Of a stretch of 64,000 nucleotides of DNA, positions 12,579 to 22,551 are shown in pieces. Origin of the DNA: Emiliania huxleyi CCMP1516. Lineage: Eukaryota > Haptophyta > Isochrysidales > Noelaerhabdaceae. The translations under genes and the position numbers were made by a program. Numbering within the stretch: position 1 is the first letter of the stretch; the number at the start of each line of letters is the position of its first letter. The stretch lies in contig NW_005201259.1 in assembly GCF_000372725.1 (NCBI RefSeq), positions 266,881-330,880 of the forward strand, read 5' to 3'. A model generated the notes under the pieces. It worked only from the letters and a program-made list of their open reading frames with translations. It had not been told where the DNA came from and searched no databases.

Positions 12579-14104
12579 TCACCTGCCGGCCTGGCCGCTC
12601 CGCGCAAATCGGCTGCACCGGCGCAGCCTCGCGACCAACGCGAGCGGGTGCAGCGCGGCGTGGCCACGCGGACCACCCTCTGGCTGCGCCGCCCGCGGAG
12701 ATGCAGGGCGAGGGCCGGGAGCCCGACACAACGAGGGCGGAGCGATGGTAGCCATCGGGCGCCACGCGAGCCGACGCCCGGATGGGAGGGAGGGGCTGGA
12801 TGCGAGACGCCTGCTGTGGCGCGGGGCGCGCCCGTGCGCTGCCCAGGGCGTCGAGTGGCGTCCGCGCCGCTGCGCCATAGCCTCTAGTACCAACGCAGCG
12901 TGGTGGTTGGTGGTGCACTGGCGGCGGCTCTCGTGCGGAATGGCGCGAGAGGAGCTGGCGGGCAACCATCCGCGGTAGCACCTGGGTGGGGAGGAAGGCG
13001 CGGCTCGGGCCAGGGCGGAGAGTCGTGGCATGGGGTTCGCGGGACGAACCACCTCGAGCAGGGGCATCAGAGAGAGCCACCAGTTGCGGAGAATGGCGCT
13101 GGCCGAGTCCTCGCGCATTGCCAGCGCCGGCGTGCGCGGAGGTAGCCCGAGGCGATGGCAAAGACGCAGCTCGTTGGAGGCGTACCGTCCCCCCAAATCG
13201 GCGCCCCTGCCTCGCCTGCCGCTCGAGCCCTCCGCTGTGCCAAACTCTGTTGGGCTGCGGAAGCCGCCGCTGCCGTCGCCTTCACCGCCGCCGCCGCCGC
13301 CGCCGCCGCCAACTTCACCGCTGCCGCCGTGTGCCGCGATGGTCTCGATTAGCGTGCCGTGCGAGGCTAGCAGCTCCTCTACGTACTCGGCGCCCTCGCC
13401 AGCGCAGCGAGGCGGCGCAGAATCTCCCATCGCGCCAGCCACCTCCGGCTCCTCCGTTGCCTCGTCGGCGTTGTAATGCAAGCGACAGGCCACTCCTCTG
13501 ACCATGACACCGCCTCCATCCTCCGTGAGCCGCGGGGCGAGGTAGGAGGCGGGGCTCGTCGGCCGGCGCCGCGGCGCAGCCCTGCCTGTGCACCAGTCGC
13601 TCGACCCTCCAGACTCCTCTCCGCTGTTGGCAAGGCTCGTCAGCCCTGGCCCGCCTGGCTCGCCCTCCCTCTCGCCCGCGCTTCCTATCCGCGACGCGTC
13701 TTCCAGCGGGGAATGGCCAGCGACGCAGAAATAGGCCCGGCGGCGGGACCACTGCATCGCCTCTGCGAGGTGCGCTGCCGCCCCCGCCCCGCCCTCCGCC
13801 ACCACCAGGCCGGCGTGCAGCGTGCGGTCGACCTCTCCGAGCAGAGCCTTGGGAGGAGAGTCGGGCGAGGAGGTTAGGAGTGGGAGGGGGTTAGGAGTGT
13901 CAGGGAAGGCAGGGTTGGGGGCGGGGCCGCATACGCCGCGAGGGTCGTGGTGTGGTTGGCGGCTGTTGGTACCTCGAGGGATGAGCGGGTGAGAGACTCG
14001 TACTCGGCGTCGTAATCGCCCTCCTCCTCGCGACGCCCGCTGTCGTGATCGAAGGCAGTGCGCGTAGACCGCGCGCGTTCGTGCCCGACCGTCGACCCGG
14101 CCAT
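12579..14104 (-). CDS. Unrecognised two-exon gene, possibly SNARE-related at its start
   Basis: A plausible exon 1 (14104-13973) starts MAGSTVGHERARSTRTAFD and ends EYESLTRSSLE|GTACC. A plausible exon 2 begins at 13847 after a pyrimidine-rich acceptor and continues ALLGEVDRTLHAGL, VVAEGGAGAAAHLAE in the same phase. The heptad-like SSLEALLGEVDRTLHAGLVV region recalls the helical part of a Qb-SNARE, but no complete SNARE motif was found. Beyond about 13760 the frame is open for 380 more codons but looks low-complexity, so true coding may end early at a further splice site. The intron contains a GGAGTGGGAGGGGGTTAG repeat. Treat the 3' part as unproven. Confidence 0.3.
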
Positions 14105-14226
14105 CCGCGCGTTTTCCCTCCGCGCGTTTCGCTCTCCCCCGTCGTTACACGATCCGTTACACGGAGGTAAATTAGGCATCAGTTTTCTTTTTCGATTTCT
14201 TGGATCTCAGGCGAAAGAAAGAAAAC

Positions 14227-14777
14227 ATGCGCCCGATCTCACTGCTCATTTCGCTGCGCACTATGCTTGCCCTCGCCTCGGCATCGTACGGCCTCACGGT
14301 CGGCGTCCCGGCCGCGCCCGCCGCCGGCCGCGCCGCCGCCCCGACGATGGCGGCGGCTGAGTCGCGGCGCAACGTGCTCGCCGCCGCGCTGCTGCTGGCG
14401 CCGTCCGCGGCCAACGCGATGACCATTCCCGGGTTGAATGCGCCGGGCCTCGTGCCCGCCACCAAGAAGCCCGCCGGCGCCAAGCCCAGCTTCGAGTCTT
14501 ACCGCGACACGTCCCACTTCTGGTCGTCCCAGGGGGTGCGCACCGCCGCCCGCCGTCCGCCGCTCGCCCACTGCCGCTCGCTTGCCGCTCCTGCACACAT
14601 GCGCTAGCAAAGGGGGGGGATGTTCCCGCCTGCTCCCGCCTGCGCCCGCTCTGAGCGCTGCTTCCCGCCTCGCCGCAGATCATGGATTCGGTGCCGAAGG
14701 TCAAGGGCATTGTGACGCCCAAGACTCCTGTCGGCTACGGCGCCCCAAAGGCTCCCGAGCCGCCCGCCGCGTCCTAG
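14227..14777 (+). CDS. Small thylakoid-lumen-targeted protein, two exons, 135 residues
   Basis: Exon 1 is 14227-14535 (donor GGG|GTGCGC), exon 2 is 14679-14777 (acceptor CGCCGCAG), and the frame closes exactly. The protein has three parts. First, a signal-peptide-like start (MRPISLLISLRTMLALASA). Second, a transit-like Ala/Pro segment, then a twin-arginine thylakoid signal, SRRNVLAAALLLAPSAANA, with an AxA cleavage site. Third, a mature peptide of roughly 60 residues (MTIPGLNAPGL, FESYRDTSHFWSSQ, DSVPKVKGIVTP, GYGAPKAPEPPAAS). That is a bipartite leader for a complex plastid plus a TAT lumen signal, so a lumen-side photosystem or chaperone role is likely. I do not recognise the mature part; it could be a lineage-specific photosystem subunit. 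Confidence 0.75.
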
Positions 14778-15013
14778 ATAGCGAGAGGATGCGACCGCAG
14801 TCTCGCGCTTGAGAGCGCAATCGTGCGCGCTCCCGGGGCGTTGCTGGCCTGGGCGCTTGCCGGATGGTTGTGTCGTGCCCCTGGTGGCGTACTCCTTTTT
14901 TTCGGACAGCCTCGAGCCTGTCAGCTGTGGCCGTCTCAAAAAAACGTCTGACGCCTCTCAAAAAATTAGGCTAAGAAGGGGCACGCCGCCGCCTCATGCC
15001 CCCTCTCGGATGC

Positions 15014-15841
15014 TCACCGCGCCCGGATAACGCCGCCTCTCAAGACGTCCACCAGTGCCTGCTCCTCCGCCGCCGCCTCGAACGAAAGCGGGGAATCTGC
15101 AGCCGCGTCGTCGGACGGCGAGGCGCTGCGTCCCTGCATCGCTCTCACCTCTTGTGTGGTAAGCGGCGCGCCGATCCCGCCGTTGCCTGCGTCGCCCGGC
15201 CCCATCCCAAGCGCCACCGCGACGCCTGCTGCAAGCAGCGGCGGCAGGAGGAGGGCGGCCCCTCCCAGAGCTGCCTCCGCCAGCGGGCGTCCTCCCCCCC
15301 CGCCCTCGCACATCGCCGGCGGCGGAGCACGAGGCGGCGGCCGCGGCGGCGCTGAAGGGGGCCGCCGCTCCCGCAGCGCCGCCCGCAGCGCGGCGTTCTC
15401 CGCCAGGAGCTGCTCCCGCAAGGATGGCGTCGACGAGGCCGCCGCAGCTGGCCGGCCGCCGGCCGCAACTTCTCGAATGTCGGCCTCCAGCAGTTGAGCC
15501 GAAGAGACGCCGCCATCCTCTGTGCCGCTCTCCACTCTCCCGTCCGCTGGAGCGACTATGTGCTGCACGCGACCGACCACGCCGCCCTGCAGCATCACCT
15601 TGAACCCTCGACTGTGACGACGACTGCGCGTGAGCACGCGCGCCACTGTGCCGTTGGTTAGTAGACCGCTCGCGTAGTCGACTTTCTGCACCACGGACAC
15701 TCGGTCGCCGACTGCTGGGTATGCCGTCGGCGTGGGGGCAGAACGACGACGAGGGCCGGGCTGCCGGCGCGGCGCCGCGAGGCCGGCGGAGTCGGCGACG
15801 AGCATGAGAACGAGGAACGAAAAGCCCGCCAGCAGCTGCAT
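15014..15841 (-). CDS. YwbE-domain (DUF2196) membrane protein with signal peptide
   Basis: 275 residues, single exon, ATG at 15841. The order is: signal peptide MQLLAGFSFLVLMLVADSAG; Arg/Pro linker; a YwbE-type domain (VGDRVSVVQKVDYASGLL, TNGTVARVLTRSRRHSRGF, KVMLQGGVVGRVQHIV); a coiled helix (LREQLLAENAALRAALRE); Pro-rich linker; a transmembrane segment (GGAALLLPPLLAAGVAVALG); and an acidic tail. YwbE is a small bacterial domain of unknown function, also found in plants and algae. Here it has a leader and a C-terminal membrane anchor, so it probably sits in a plastid or endomembrane (inference). The frame runs on upstream of 15841 but without a better start. Confidence 0.7.
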   Translation of the reverse strand: MQLLAGFSFLVLMLVADSAGLAAPRRQPGPRRRSAPTPTAYPAVGDRVSVVQKVDYASGLLTNGTVARVLTRSRRHSRGFKVMLQGGVVGRVQHIVAPADGRVESGTEDGGVSSAQLLEADIREVAAGGRPAAAASSTPSLREQLLAENAALRAALRERRPPSAPPRPPPRAPPPAMCEGGGGGRPLAEAALGGAALLLPPLLAAGVAVALGMGPGDAGNGGIGAPLTTQEVRAMQGRSASPSDDAAADSPLSFEAAAEEQALVDVLRGGVIRAR

Positions 15842-16306
15842 GGCGGAGCTTTGCTCAGCTCCACGTAGAGCGGCGCGCACACGACCAAGCCTCCAGCTCG
15901 CTTGTGGGCGTGAAGTCTGGCGTATGTACCGTCGGGTCTCTATTTTAAGATGAGGTAAACAGCAATAGATCCGGGTGTAGTGCCGGATCATTTCCTGGAG
16001 CCAGGGGGACCGATTCGCGCTTGCCAAGGGACCAATTGCTGGAAGCCCGCGCAGCCTGCGCTCCGGCCGGCAGAGGGCTTGCGACCCGTGGCAGGGTGAC
16101 AGCCCGCCGGTGGGCGAGCCAAACTCTGGCGGAGGCAGCCCGCTCAGCCCCAGGCGCCCCTCGAACCGGAGGGTGGTCTGCCGCCGCTGCGCGTTGGGCG
16201 CGCCGAGGGCGGGAGACATCAGCTTCGCGCCACAGGTGACCTGGGGGAGGCCGATTCTCGGCAAGTTGGCACTGGCGCGGCTTCTTACCTTCGACGGGAG
16301 GACTGC
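15842..16306. other. Intergenic stretch between YwbE gene and orphan ORF
   Basis: Open frames continue on the minus strand, but their product is Arg/Pro/Leu-rich without motifs. Nothing else seen. Confidence 0.5.
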
Positions 16307-16816
16307 GTGCTGGGGGTGATCGAGTCGTTCTACATTGTGCAAACGGGCGCGCGCGTGAGCGTGATTGACGAGTGCAAGCGTTCGTGCATCACCGAGACGG
16401 ATGTTGCCCGCCTTTTCAACGCAGTCGGGCGGCGGGTGGCTACGGGTGTTCCGGGCGAGGACACCTTCCCGATGGGCGGCTACTTCAATGAGTTCCGACG
16501 CGAGGGTGTGAGCGTGGAGCTGGTGCGTGAGCTGCGGACGGTGGTCACAGGCGCAATCGCTGCGATCGGTGGCGATGTGTCAGCGATCACGGCGAGCGCA
16601 AATTCATTCCGCAAGTGGTACAGCGACGCGCAGAACGCGACGGCCGTCGCCTTGCTTGGGCGAGGCGGTGCGGTGAACATTGCGATCATGCGGGCTGCGA
16701 AGCAGGTCTTTGCCAGATGGTACTGTCCGGGAGGGCGGCTGTACGTGCCGGGAGCTATGAGCGAGCTCGCGTCGCCGGCGGCCTTCGGTGATTTCGAGGT
16801 GCCGGGTGGTTGGTGA
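16307..16816 (+). CDS. Orphan ORF, up to 169 residues, function unknown
   Basis: The composition looks like a real folded protein (balanced hydrophobic and charged residues, no low-complexity): GVIESFYIVQTGARVSVIDE, CKRSCITETDVARLFNAVG, FRREGVSVELVRELRTVVTG, GGAVNIAIMRAAKQVFARWY. It opens with GTG, not ATG; the first internal ATG is near 16471. So it may be an exon or a fragment cut off upstream. I recognise no family. Three AATACTGG.GAA units follow the stop (16846-16870). A mobile-element protein fragment is possible. Confidence 0.4.
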   Translation: MLGVIESFYIVQTGARVSVIDECKRSCITETDVARLFNAVGRRVATGVPGEDTFPMGGYFNEFRREGVSVELVRELRTVVTGAIAAIGGDVSAITASANSFRKWYSDAQNATAVALLGRGGAVNIAIMRAAKQVFARWYCPGGRLYVPGAMSELASPAAFGDFEVPGGW

Positions 16817-18182
16817 CTGACTGGTGTGGTGCTGGGGCATACTGGAGAATACTGGAGAATACTGGCGGATACTGCACCGCTGCTTCCGAGCGAGGGCGTA
16901 GCGTAGGAGCCGGGCTGAAAAGGAGAAAAAAACAAGTGGCGCCTTCCCCTTAGCGCTTACTTAGCATGTACATACTATTATACTGCTTAGGACTGGTGGA
17001 TGAAGGACTGTCTATTGGGATTGACCCCATAGGGAAAGTGACGCGATGGCATCGTTTGTGGCTCGGCCTGGCGACTGGCCTGCAAGGTCCACCGCGCGCT
17101 TACAGCCAACCAAGCGGGTGGGCGGCGCGATCGGCCAAGCTCCTGGCGGCGCTACTGATGAGCCAGCGGCTGATGTGCGACGTCGACATGGTCGAGGAGC
17201 AGCAGTTGAGGCCCAACAACAGTTGGCACCCGGAAAGTGCAGGCAAAAATAGTACCGGTAATAGAGCAGTTTGGTCGGAGGGCGCCCGGGTCGCCCCGGA
17301 GCGGCAAAAGTCGCGAGCGGCAGTCCAGCCAACTGCCGGCTCGCACGGCAGCCTCTTCCTCTGGACCAGCCTCAACTTCCGTACAGTCAACATTTTGTCG
17401 CTGCGTGCTCGTGGCGAGCTGTGGCGGCGGTCGAAGTTCGCCCAGATTCGGTGACGAGCGCCAGACGATAGTACCGCCTCTGTTCGCGCCCTGTGCATGT
17501 CAGGCCAGGCTGCAGCAGGGCACTACCATCGTGCTGCCCTGCTGCAGCCTGACTTTGCCCACTGTGCACAGTCGCCAGAGCACCACCACCGCCCGGAATC
17601 GTGTCACGGCGAGCTCCTTCTGCGCCCGCTCGCGAGGCTCTCGCGCTGGCACACTTTGGCCATCTGCTGCTCGCGTTCGGCGAGCTCTTCTCCGCACTCC
17701 TGCCACGGTGCCGTCACCACACACCTTCTGGCCGGCCTGAGCCGCGCAGGGTCGCCGGCGGGGGCAACGTATCGACCTCTCTCTCTGGTGCACCACGGGC
17801 CGCGACGGCTGCTGGCAGCAGGCGCGAGGAGGCAGTGTGCCGGCACAGTCGAGCCGGAGCATCGGGTTCTTGATGCTTGTGGGGTCAAGTCTGACCTTAT
17901 GTGGCATAATATGCAACAATAAGGCTATGCTATCTCCCGGCTTTTTGAGATATGATCCCTCAAAGTCGAATTATGGTTTACTGGTGGGACCACATACCGT
18001 AGTGTCTGTCTTGTTTTGCGTTTCTTCAAACGAATCCTTTAAAGTCTCGACAATCACTGAGCTGCTTATGTGGCACCGCAGAGGCTCCCTTGGGGATGCC
18101 TGAGGCCACCCCAACCACTCACCAAGCCTTACGTGGGCGTATTCAAACCTACTCTTATGGTTTACCCACATATTATGCGAGT
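16817..18182. other. Gene-poor stretch
   Basis: No coherent ORF on either strand. From about 17880 the base composition becomes more AT-rich. It contains the hairpin at 17499-17556. Confidence 0.5.
17499..17556. repeat. Strong hairpin (inverted repeat, about 17-20 bp stem)
   Basis: CAGGCTGCAGCAGGGCA is followed after about 12 nt by TGCCCTGCTGCAGCCTG, a perfect complement, with GTCAGG extending the base of one side. The size suits a transcriptional hairpin or a small-RNA precursor, but nothing else supports a function. Confidence 0.7.
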
Positions 18183-18432
18183 ACTTACTGGGAGAAAAGG
18201 GAGAGTGGCTGAGTGGGTTGTGTTCTCTACACTCTAGGCCCTTAAGGGCCCTACGCGCGGCGTGAGAGCTCGGAAGCGAGCTTTGCACGGCGACGTAAGA
18301 GCCACATACACACACTGAGACACACAGGGGAGAGAGAGAGCTCTCACGCCGGCGCGTATTGCAATAGGGCCCTTACCTAGGGGCCTACCTAGAGAGCACA
18401 CACCCCTCTCCTTTTACTCCCAGTAAGCGAAA
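18183..18432. mobile_element. Fold-back element with about 100-bp inverted arms
   Basis: The left arm (ACTTACTGGGAGAAAAGG ... CTCTAGGCCC ... GGCGTGAGAGCTC) reappears inverted at 18335-18432 (GAGCTCTCACGCC ... TAGGGGCCTACCTAGAGAG ... CTCCCAGTAAGCG). The centre is about 50 bp. A third fragment of the arm (GGGAGAGGGTGTGTG then CTATCTAGGCCCC) lies at 18507-18540. No coding sequence; MITE or fold-back transposon type. Confidence 0.75.
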
Positions 18433-18584
18433 AGTTCAAGAGGGAAAAAAAGTACCAATGAAAAAGAGAGAGAAAACATGTTCGTAAGAACAACACATAC
18501 ACTGAAAGGGAGAGGGTGTGTGTGCTATCTAGGCCCCTGTACACTGAAAACGTGAAAAGAAGAAAGAGAGCCGATTCTAAAAGG

Positions 18585-18735
18585 GTTAGTGCCAGTGCGC
18601 GCCAGTCCCGTGGCCGTGCCCAGTAGAGTTTTCTCGTAAAATTCTAAAGGGTGTACCTGTGTTAGTGCCAGTGCGCGCCAGTCCCGTGCCCAGTGTTGTG
18701 CGAGGGAGTTTTGTTATAAAATTCTTCCTACCGTT
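18585..18735. promoter_or_regulatory. Dispersed GTGCCAGTGCGCGCCAGTCC element, two copies upstream of a gene
   Basis: TTAGTGCCAGTGCGCGCCAG then TCCCGTG occurs at about 18587 and again at about 18663, each followed by an AAAATTCT motif, 190-290 bp before the ATG at 18874. Close relatives lie upstream of other starts (22655, 41545, 45237), so a promoter role is possible. The link to promoters is inference from position. Confidence 0.45.
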
Positions 18736-18873
18736 GTAAAAATTCTAAAGAAAAGAAAAACACGGTCCCGGCGGCGACAGCGAGCGGCTCGCAGTGGAGC
18801 ATCGGGTCGTCTCGAGACCCGCAGAGTGGAGTCTCTGGAAAGATTGTCCAGAGGATTAGGCGCCAAACGCGCC

Positions 18874-19870
18874 ATGAGCAAAAAGAAGTCGTCTCGGCAC
18901 GGCGACGAGACGGGCCGGTCAGCCCGGCACCGCGTGAGCAAGCTGGCGTCTGCGATCGCAAAGCGCGAGCTGGCCAAGGCTCGCACTCTCCTAGCGAGCC
19001 TCGTCGCTGAGCCGGCGGCGGCAGAGAGCCTCCGCTCCCAGCTGCGCGCGAAGCCGCACCGAGGCATCGCCGAGGGCGACACGCTGCTCCATCTCGCCGT
19101 CAAAAGCGGCGACGCCGGCCTCGTTCGGCTGCTCACGGAGCACGGTGCGGACGTGAATGCCGCCGATGCGCGTGGGCGGCTTCCGGGTCACGTGGCTGGA
19201 CCCGCCGGCGCGCGCGCGCTCCTCGAGGCGGCGGCGGCGGCGAACGTGCTGTTGGACCGCGAGCGTTGCGACGACAGCGGCTGTTCGGCGTGTGCCGCCC
19301 GCCTGAACCGGCGCCTGCAGAGGCGGTGGGCTGCAGCCCTCACTGCCGACGCGGAGTGCCGCTCAGGTGGACGACGCGCTGTACCTGGCGCTGCGCGAGG
19401 GCGAGGGGCTCGAGGAGGACGAGGGCGAGGCGAACTCCCGTCTCTCACGCCGCCGCTGCGTGTGATACCGGCGGAGCCACTCCTCTGCCGCATGTCTTGG
19501 CTGTAGGAGGCGGCGGCGCTCTACCGGCGCGCCTTTGGGGGCGACTACGAGGGGCTTGGCGCCGCTCCGCCGCCGCCCTCGGAGGAGTCGGCATGGCGGG
19601 AGCGGCTAGCCGAGGAGAGCGGCCGTGGCAGTGCTGAGGTGGCTGGCGGGTGAAGGGTGCTGATGTTGCTCGCGCCGGGATGACACTGTAGGAGAGCTAC
19701 TTTGAGGCGGCGGAGCGGGGAGAGACGTCCGGCGGCGGCTTCGGCTGGGCGGGCGACAGCGAGGAGGGCGGGTACGCGTCGTGGTCCGACGATGGCGGCG
19801 GGGACTGGTTCTCGGAGGTTGCTGCTGCGATGGCGGCGCGGCGAGCGCAGCACGCGAGGGAGGCGCGAGA

Positions 19871-19918
<48 letters not shown>

Positions 19919-20423
19919 AGCGGCAGCGGGCGGGCACGGAGGCGGCGTCGGTGCGGGTGGCGGCGGCGCGGGTGGCGGCGGCGAGGGAGCTGCCGAGAGG
20001 CAGCAGAGGGCAGACGCCGCCTTTGCGCAGCTGCGGAGGGAGGAGGAAGCGGCAAGCCGCGCCGCCGCGCGCGCCGAGAAGCGTGCGACGTACATTGCTC
20101 GGTGGGTGGCTTTGGGCAGCGAGGCGGAGGATGCGGCCGCGGCGGCGGGCGCTCCCCCCCCGCTCCGCTCCGCAGACTTGCCGTGGCCGTGCGGCGAGAT
20201 GGCGGAGCTCACGCCGGATGTGGTGGCGATGCACGTGCTCGACGACGAGGCGGCGGAGGGGGGGCCAGGACGACGACGCGCGCTGCAGGCCGAGCTGCGG
20301 CGATGGCACCCCGACAAGTTTGTCGCGCGGTGGGGGGCGAGGCTCTGCCCCGCGGAGCGCGAGGCCATCCTCGCGAGAGTGACGGCCGTGTCGCAGTGCC
20401 TCACGCAGCTGATGGCGGGCTGA
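18874..20423 (+). CDS. NFKBIL1-like ankyrin protein with C-terminal J-like motif
   Basis: The start MSKKKSSRHGDETGRS leads to a helical segment and ankyrin repeats (EGDTLLHLAVKSGDAGLVRLL, EHGADVNAADARGRLPGHVA). Further exons begin at about 19367 (VDDALYLALREGEG), then 19507-19638 (EAAALYRRAFGGDYEGL), then 19692-20423. The last exon contains an alanine run, a charged coiled region, and the diagnostic end LPWPCGEMAELTPDVVAM, LRRWHPDKFVARWG, AEREAILARVTAVSQCL. Ankyrin repeats plus a WHPDKF-type end define the NF-kappa-B-inhibitor-like 1 family, linked to mRNA processing and replication-associated complexes. Exon 1/2 and 2/3 junctions are not fully resolved. The intron at 19639-19691 is 53 nt. 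Family call good. Confidence 0.75.
19872..19926. repeat. GCG repeat coding poly-alanine
   Basis: About 18 consecutive GCG-type codons lie in the last exon of the NFKBIL1-like gene, followed by a GGC-rich Gly tract. Confidence 0.9.
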
Positions 20424-20595
20424 CAGTGACACTGTACTTTGGCGGGGCCAAATCTTTGGTCGCACAGTTCGCGTGGGCTGTGGGGGGTGGGAGTGGCCCG
20501 CCGACCACAAACCCTTCACACTGATACACTTCTTGTTCTTCAGTACACTGCTCACTGGCGCCGCGGCTCGCAACTTCCAACCCCGTGCTACTGTG

Positions 20596-22551
20596 TCACG
20601 CGCCAAAGAAGCTCGACAAGTCCGGCATGCCGCGCCCACCCCCTCGCGCCCTCCCGCCTGCCCCTCCTCCGCCACCCATCCCGCCCATCATGTTGCGCAG
20701 CATGTCTTCCATGCCGCCCCCCCCACCGCCGCCGCCGCCGCCCGGCATCCCTGCGCCAAACCCGCCAAACCCGCCCCCCATGCCTTGCCGCCCGCCGCCG
20801 CCGAAACCACCAAAACCACCCGCTGCCGACCGCCTGGCACCGCCATGCTGCTGCTGCTGCCTGCCGCCGCCGCCGCGCGGCGCAGCAAGCTCGATCCGGG
20901 CGGGCAGGACACGCAAGCGCAAGTGGCCGCCGCCGCTGCTGCCGCCGCCGCCGCCCGCCGCCGCGATCGCCTCGGAGAGCTTCCGCCCGCCTCGCAGCGA
21001 CTGGCCGTCCACCGACAGCACCCTGTCTCCCACGCGCAATCGGCCGTGCCTCGCCGCCGCCCCGCCCGGAACCACCCTCGAGACGACATTCTCGCCGTCG
21101 ACGCGGATGCCGAGCGACGCATCTCGCGGCACCTCCACCTAAGAGTGTGCTATAGGAAGTGTCTAGGAAGTGTCTAGGAAGTGTCTAGGAAATGTCTCGC
21201 GGCACCTCCACCTAAGAGTGCGCATACTGAGGCAGTGGGCCACAGCTGCGCACCGCCGAGATGGAAGAGGCGGGTCTGCACTCAAATCTCACTCGGCATC
21301 TAGGTGCCTCCGCCTCCACCGCCTGCCCCTCGGAGCCCTTGACGTATGCCACTTTGAGGTGGTGACCCTCCGAGCCACGAAGCCGCTCCGCCGCGCGCTC
21401 GCCTGCAGCCGAGAGGCAGCCGAGATCCAGCCGAGAGGCAGCCGAGATCCAGCCCACAGGCAGCCGAGACGCAGCCGAGAGAGACAGCCGAGAGGGAGCC
21501 CAGAGACAGCCGAGAGGGAGCCGAGAGAGAGCTTAGAGAGAGCCGAAAGAGAGCTTAGAGAGGGCCGAGAGACGGCCGCTCCGCCACACCCGCACTCAGC
21601 GGCTCGCCGTCCACCTCGTACACCACGTCCCCCACGCGCAGTCCTGCCGCCTCGGCCGCACCGCCGCGGCTCACGGCGAGCACCTGCCGCCCACCCGCCA
21701 ACCTCGCGTCACACTTCTCGGCGCATCGGCCTCATCATCTCAGCCCATCTCAGCCCATCTCAGCCCATCTCGGCCCATCTCGGCCCATCTCGGCTGCCGG
21801 CGTGCGCGTCCGGCGCCTCGTTGGAGCGCGATAGGCGCAGCCCGAGCCCGCCACCCGCACCCGCGCGCAGCTCTACTGGGTGCAGCTGCGACGGCACCGG
21901 CACCGCGCCACCGCCGCCGCCACCGCCGCCGCCGCCGAAGGGGTGCGAGGAGCCGTCGGCGTTGGTCGCAAACTGCTGGAACGGGCCGCCGCCGCCGCCG
22001 CCAGACGAGAACGAGAAGCTGCCTCCGCCGCCGCCCATGCCTCCGCCCATGCCTCCAAAAGGGTCGGCGCCGCCAAAGAACTGCTTGAAGATCTCGCGGG
22101 GGTCAACATTCATGCCCGCGCCGCCGCCGAAGCCGGGGCCGCCGGAGCCGGCTTCGCCCTTGAGGCCGGCCTCGCCAAACTGATCGTAGACACGCCGCTT
22201 CTCGTCGTCAGTGAGGACGGTGTAGGCCTCCGTAATCTCCCTGAATTTTGCCTCGGCCTCCTCGGTCTTGTCCGGGTTCTTGTCGGGATGCCACTCCAGC
22301 GCAAGCTTGCGGTAGGCCTGCATAGAGCGTTGAGGAGGCTGGTGGAGCGGGCAGGCAGAGAGGTGTGTGCGGCTAACCTCTAACCTCACCTTCTTGATCT
22401 TCTTCGCGTCGGCCGACCGCGGGACTCCAAGCACCTTGTAGTAGTCTGCGCCAGCGGACCTTGCTGGGGCGCGTGTGGTGCGCTGAGCGTCAACTGGTAC
22501 AACGAGGAGAGCGAGCACGATCATCCAGCGCACGAAGATGTGCATGTCCAT
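20596..22551 (-). CDS. ER-type J-domain protein with two PDZ domains
   Basis: Exon 1 (22551-22390) has a signal peptide ([15 protein letters not shown]) and the start of a J domain ([19 protein letters not shown]). Exon 2 (from 22317) supplies [17 protein letters not shown] with the HPD motif, a Gly/Phe-rich region, and the start of a PDZ domain ([20 protein letters not shown]). The PDZ continues after a likely GC-AG intron as [19 protein letters not shown] then [13 protein letters not shown], and in the next exon as [11 protein letters not shown]. The last exon (21138-20596) holds a second PDZ ([33 protein letters not shown]) and a Gly/Met-rich tail. It lacks the usual DnaJ C-terminal substrate domains. 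It presumably recruits an ER Hsp70 and binds peptide tails through its PDZ domains (inference). Introns carry 10-11 bp repeats and a duplicated acceptor. Confidence 0.8.
21138..21215. repeat. Duplicated 3' splice site around an 11-bp minisatellite
   Basis: On the + strand, CTCGCGGCACCTCCACCTAA then GAGTG occurs at 21124-21148 and 21193-21217. Between the copies are four TCTAGGAAGTG units. On the coding strand both copies read CTCTTAG|GTGGAGGTGCCG, that is, two identical acceptor-plus-exon starts in tandem. Confidence 0.9.
21420..21560. repeat. Imperfect GCCGAGA-type tandem repeats in an intron
   Basis: Repeated GAGGCAGCCGAGATCCAGCC and AGAGGGAGCC units occupy an intron of the J-domain/PDZ gene; a similar CAGCCCATCTC array lies at 21740-21800. 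Confidence 0.8.

Noticed and set aside
17046-17740. Several overlapping ORFs of 60-170 codons
   Set aside because: No consistent frame, Arg/Ser/Ala-rich composition, no domain; typical GC-driven shadows.
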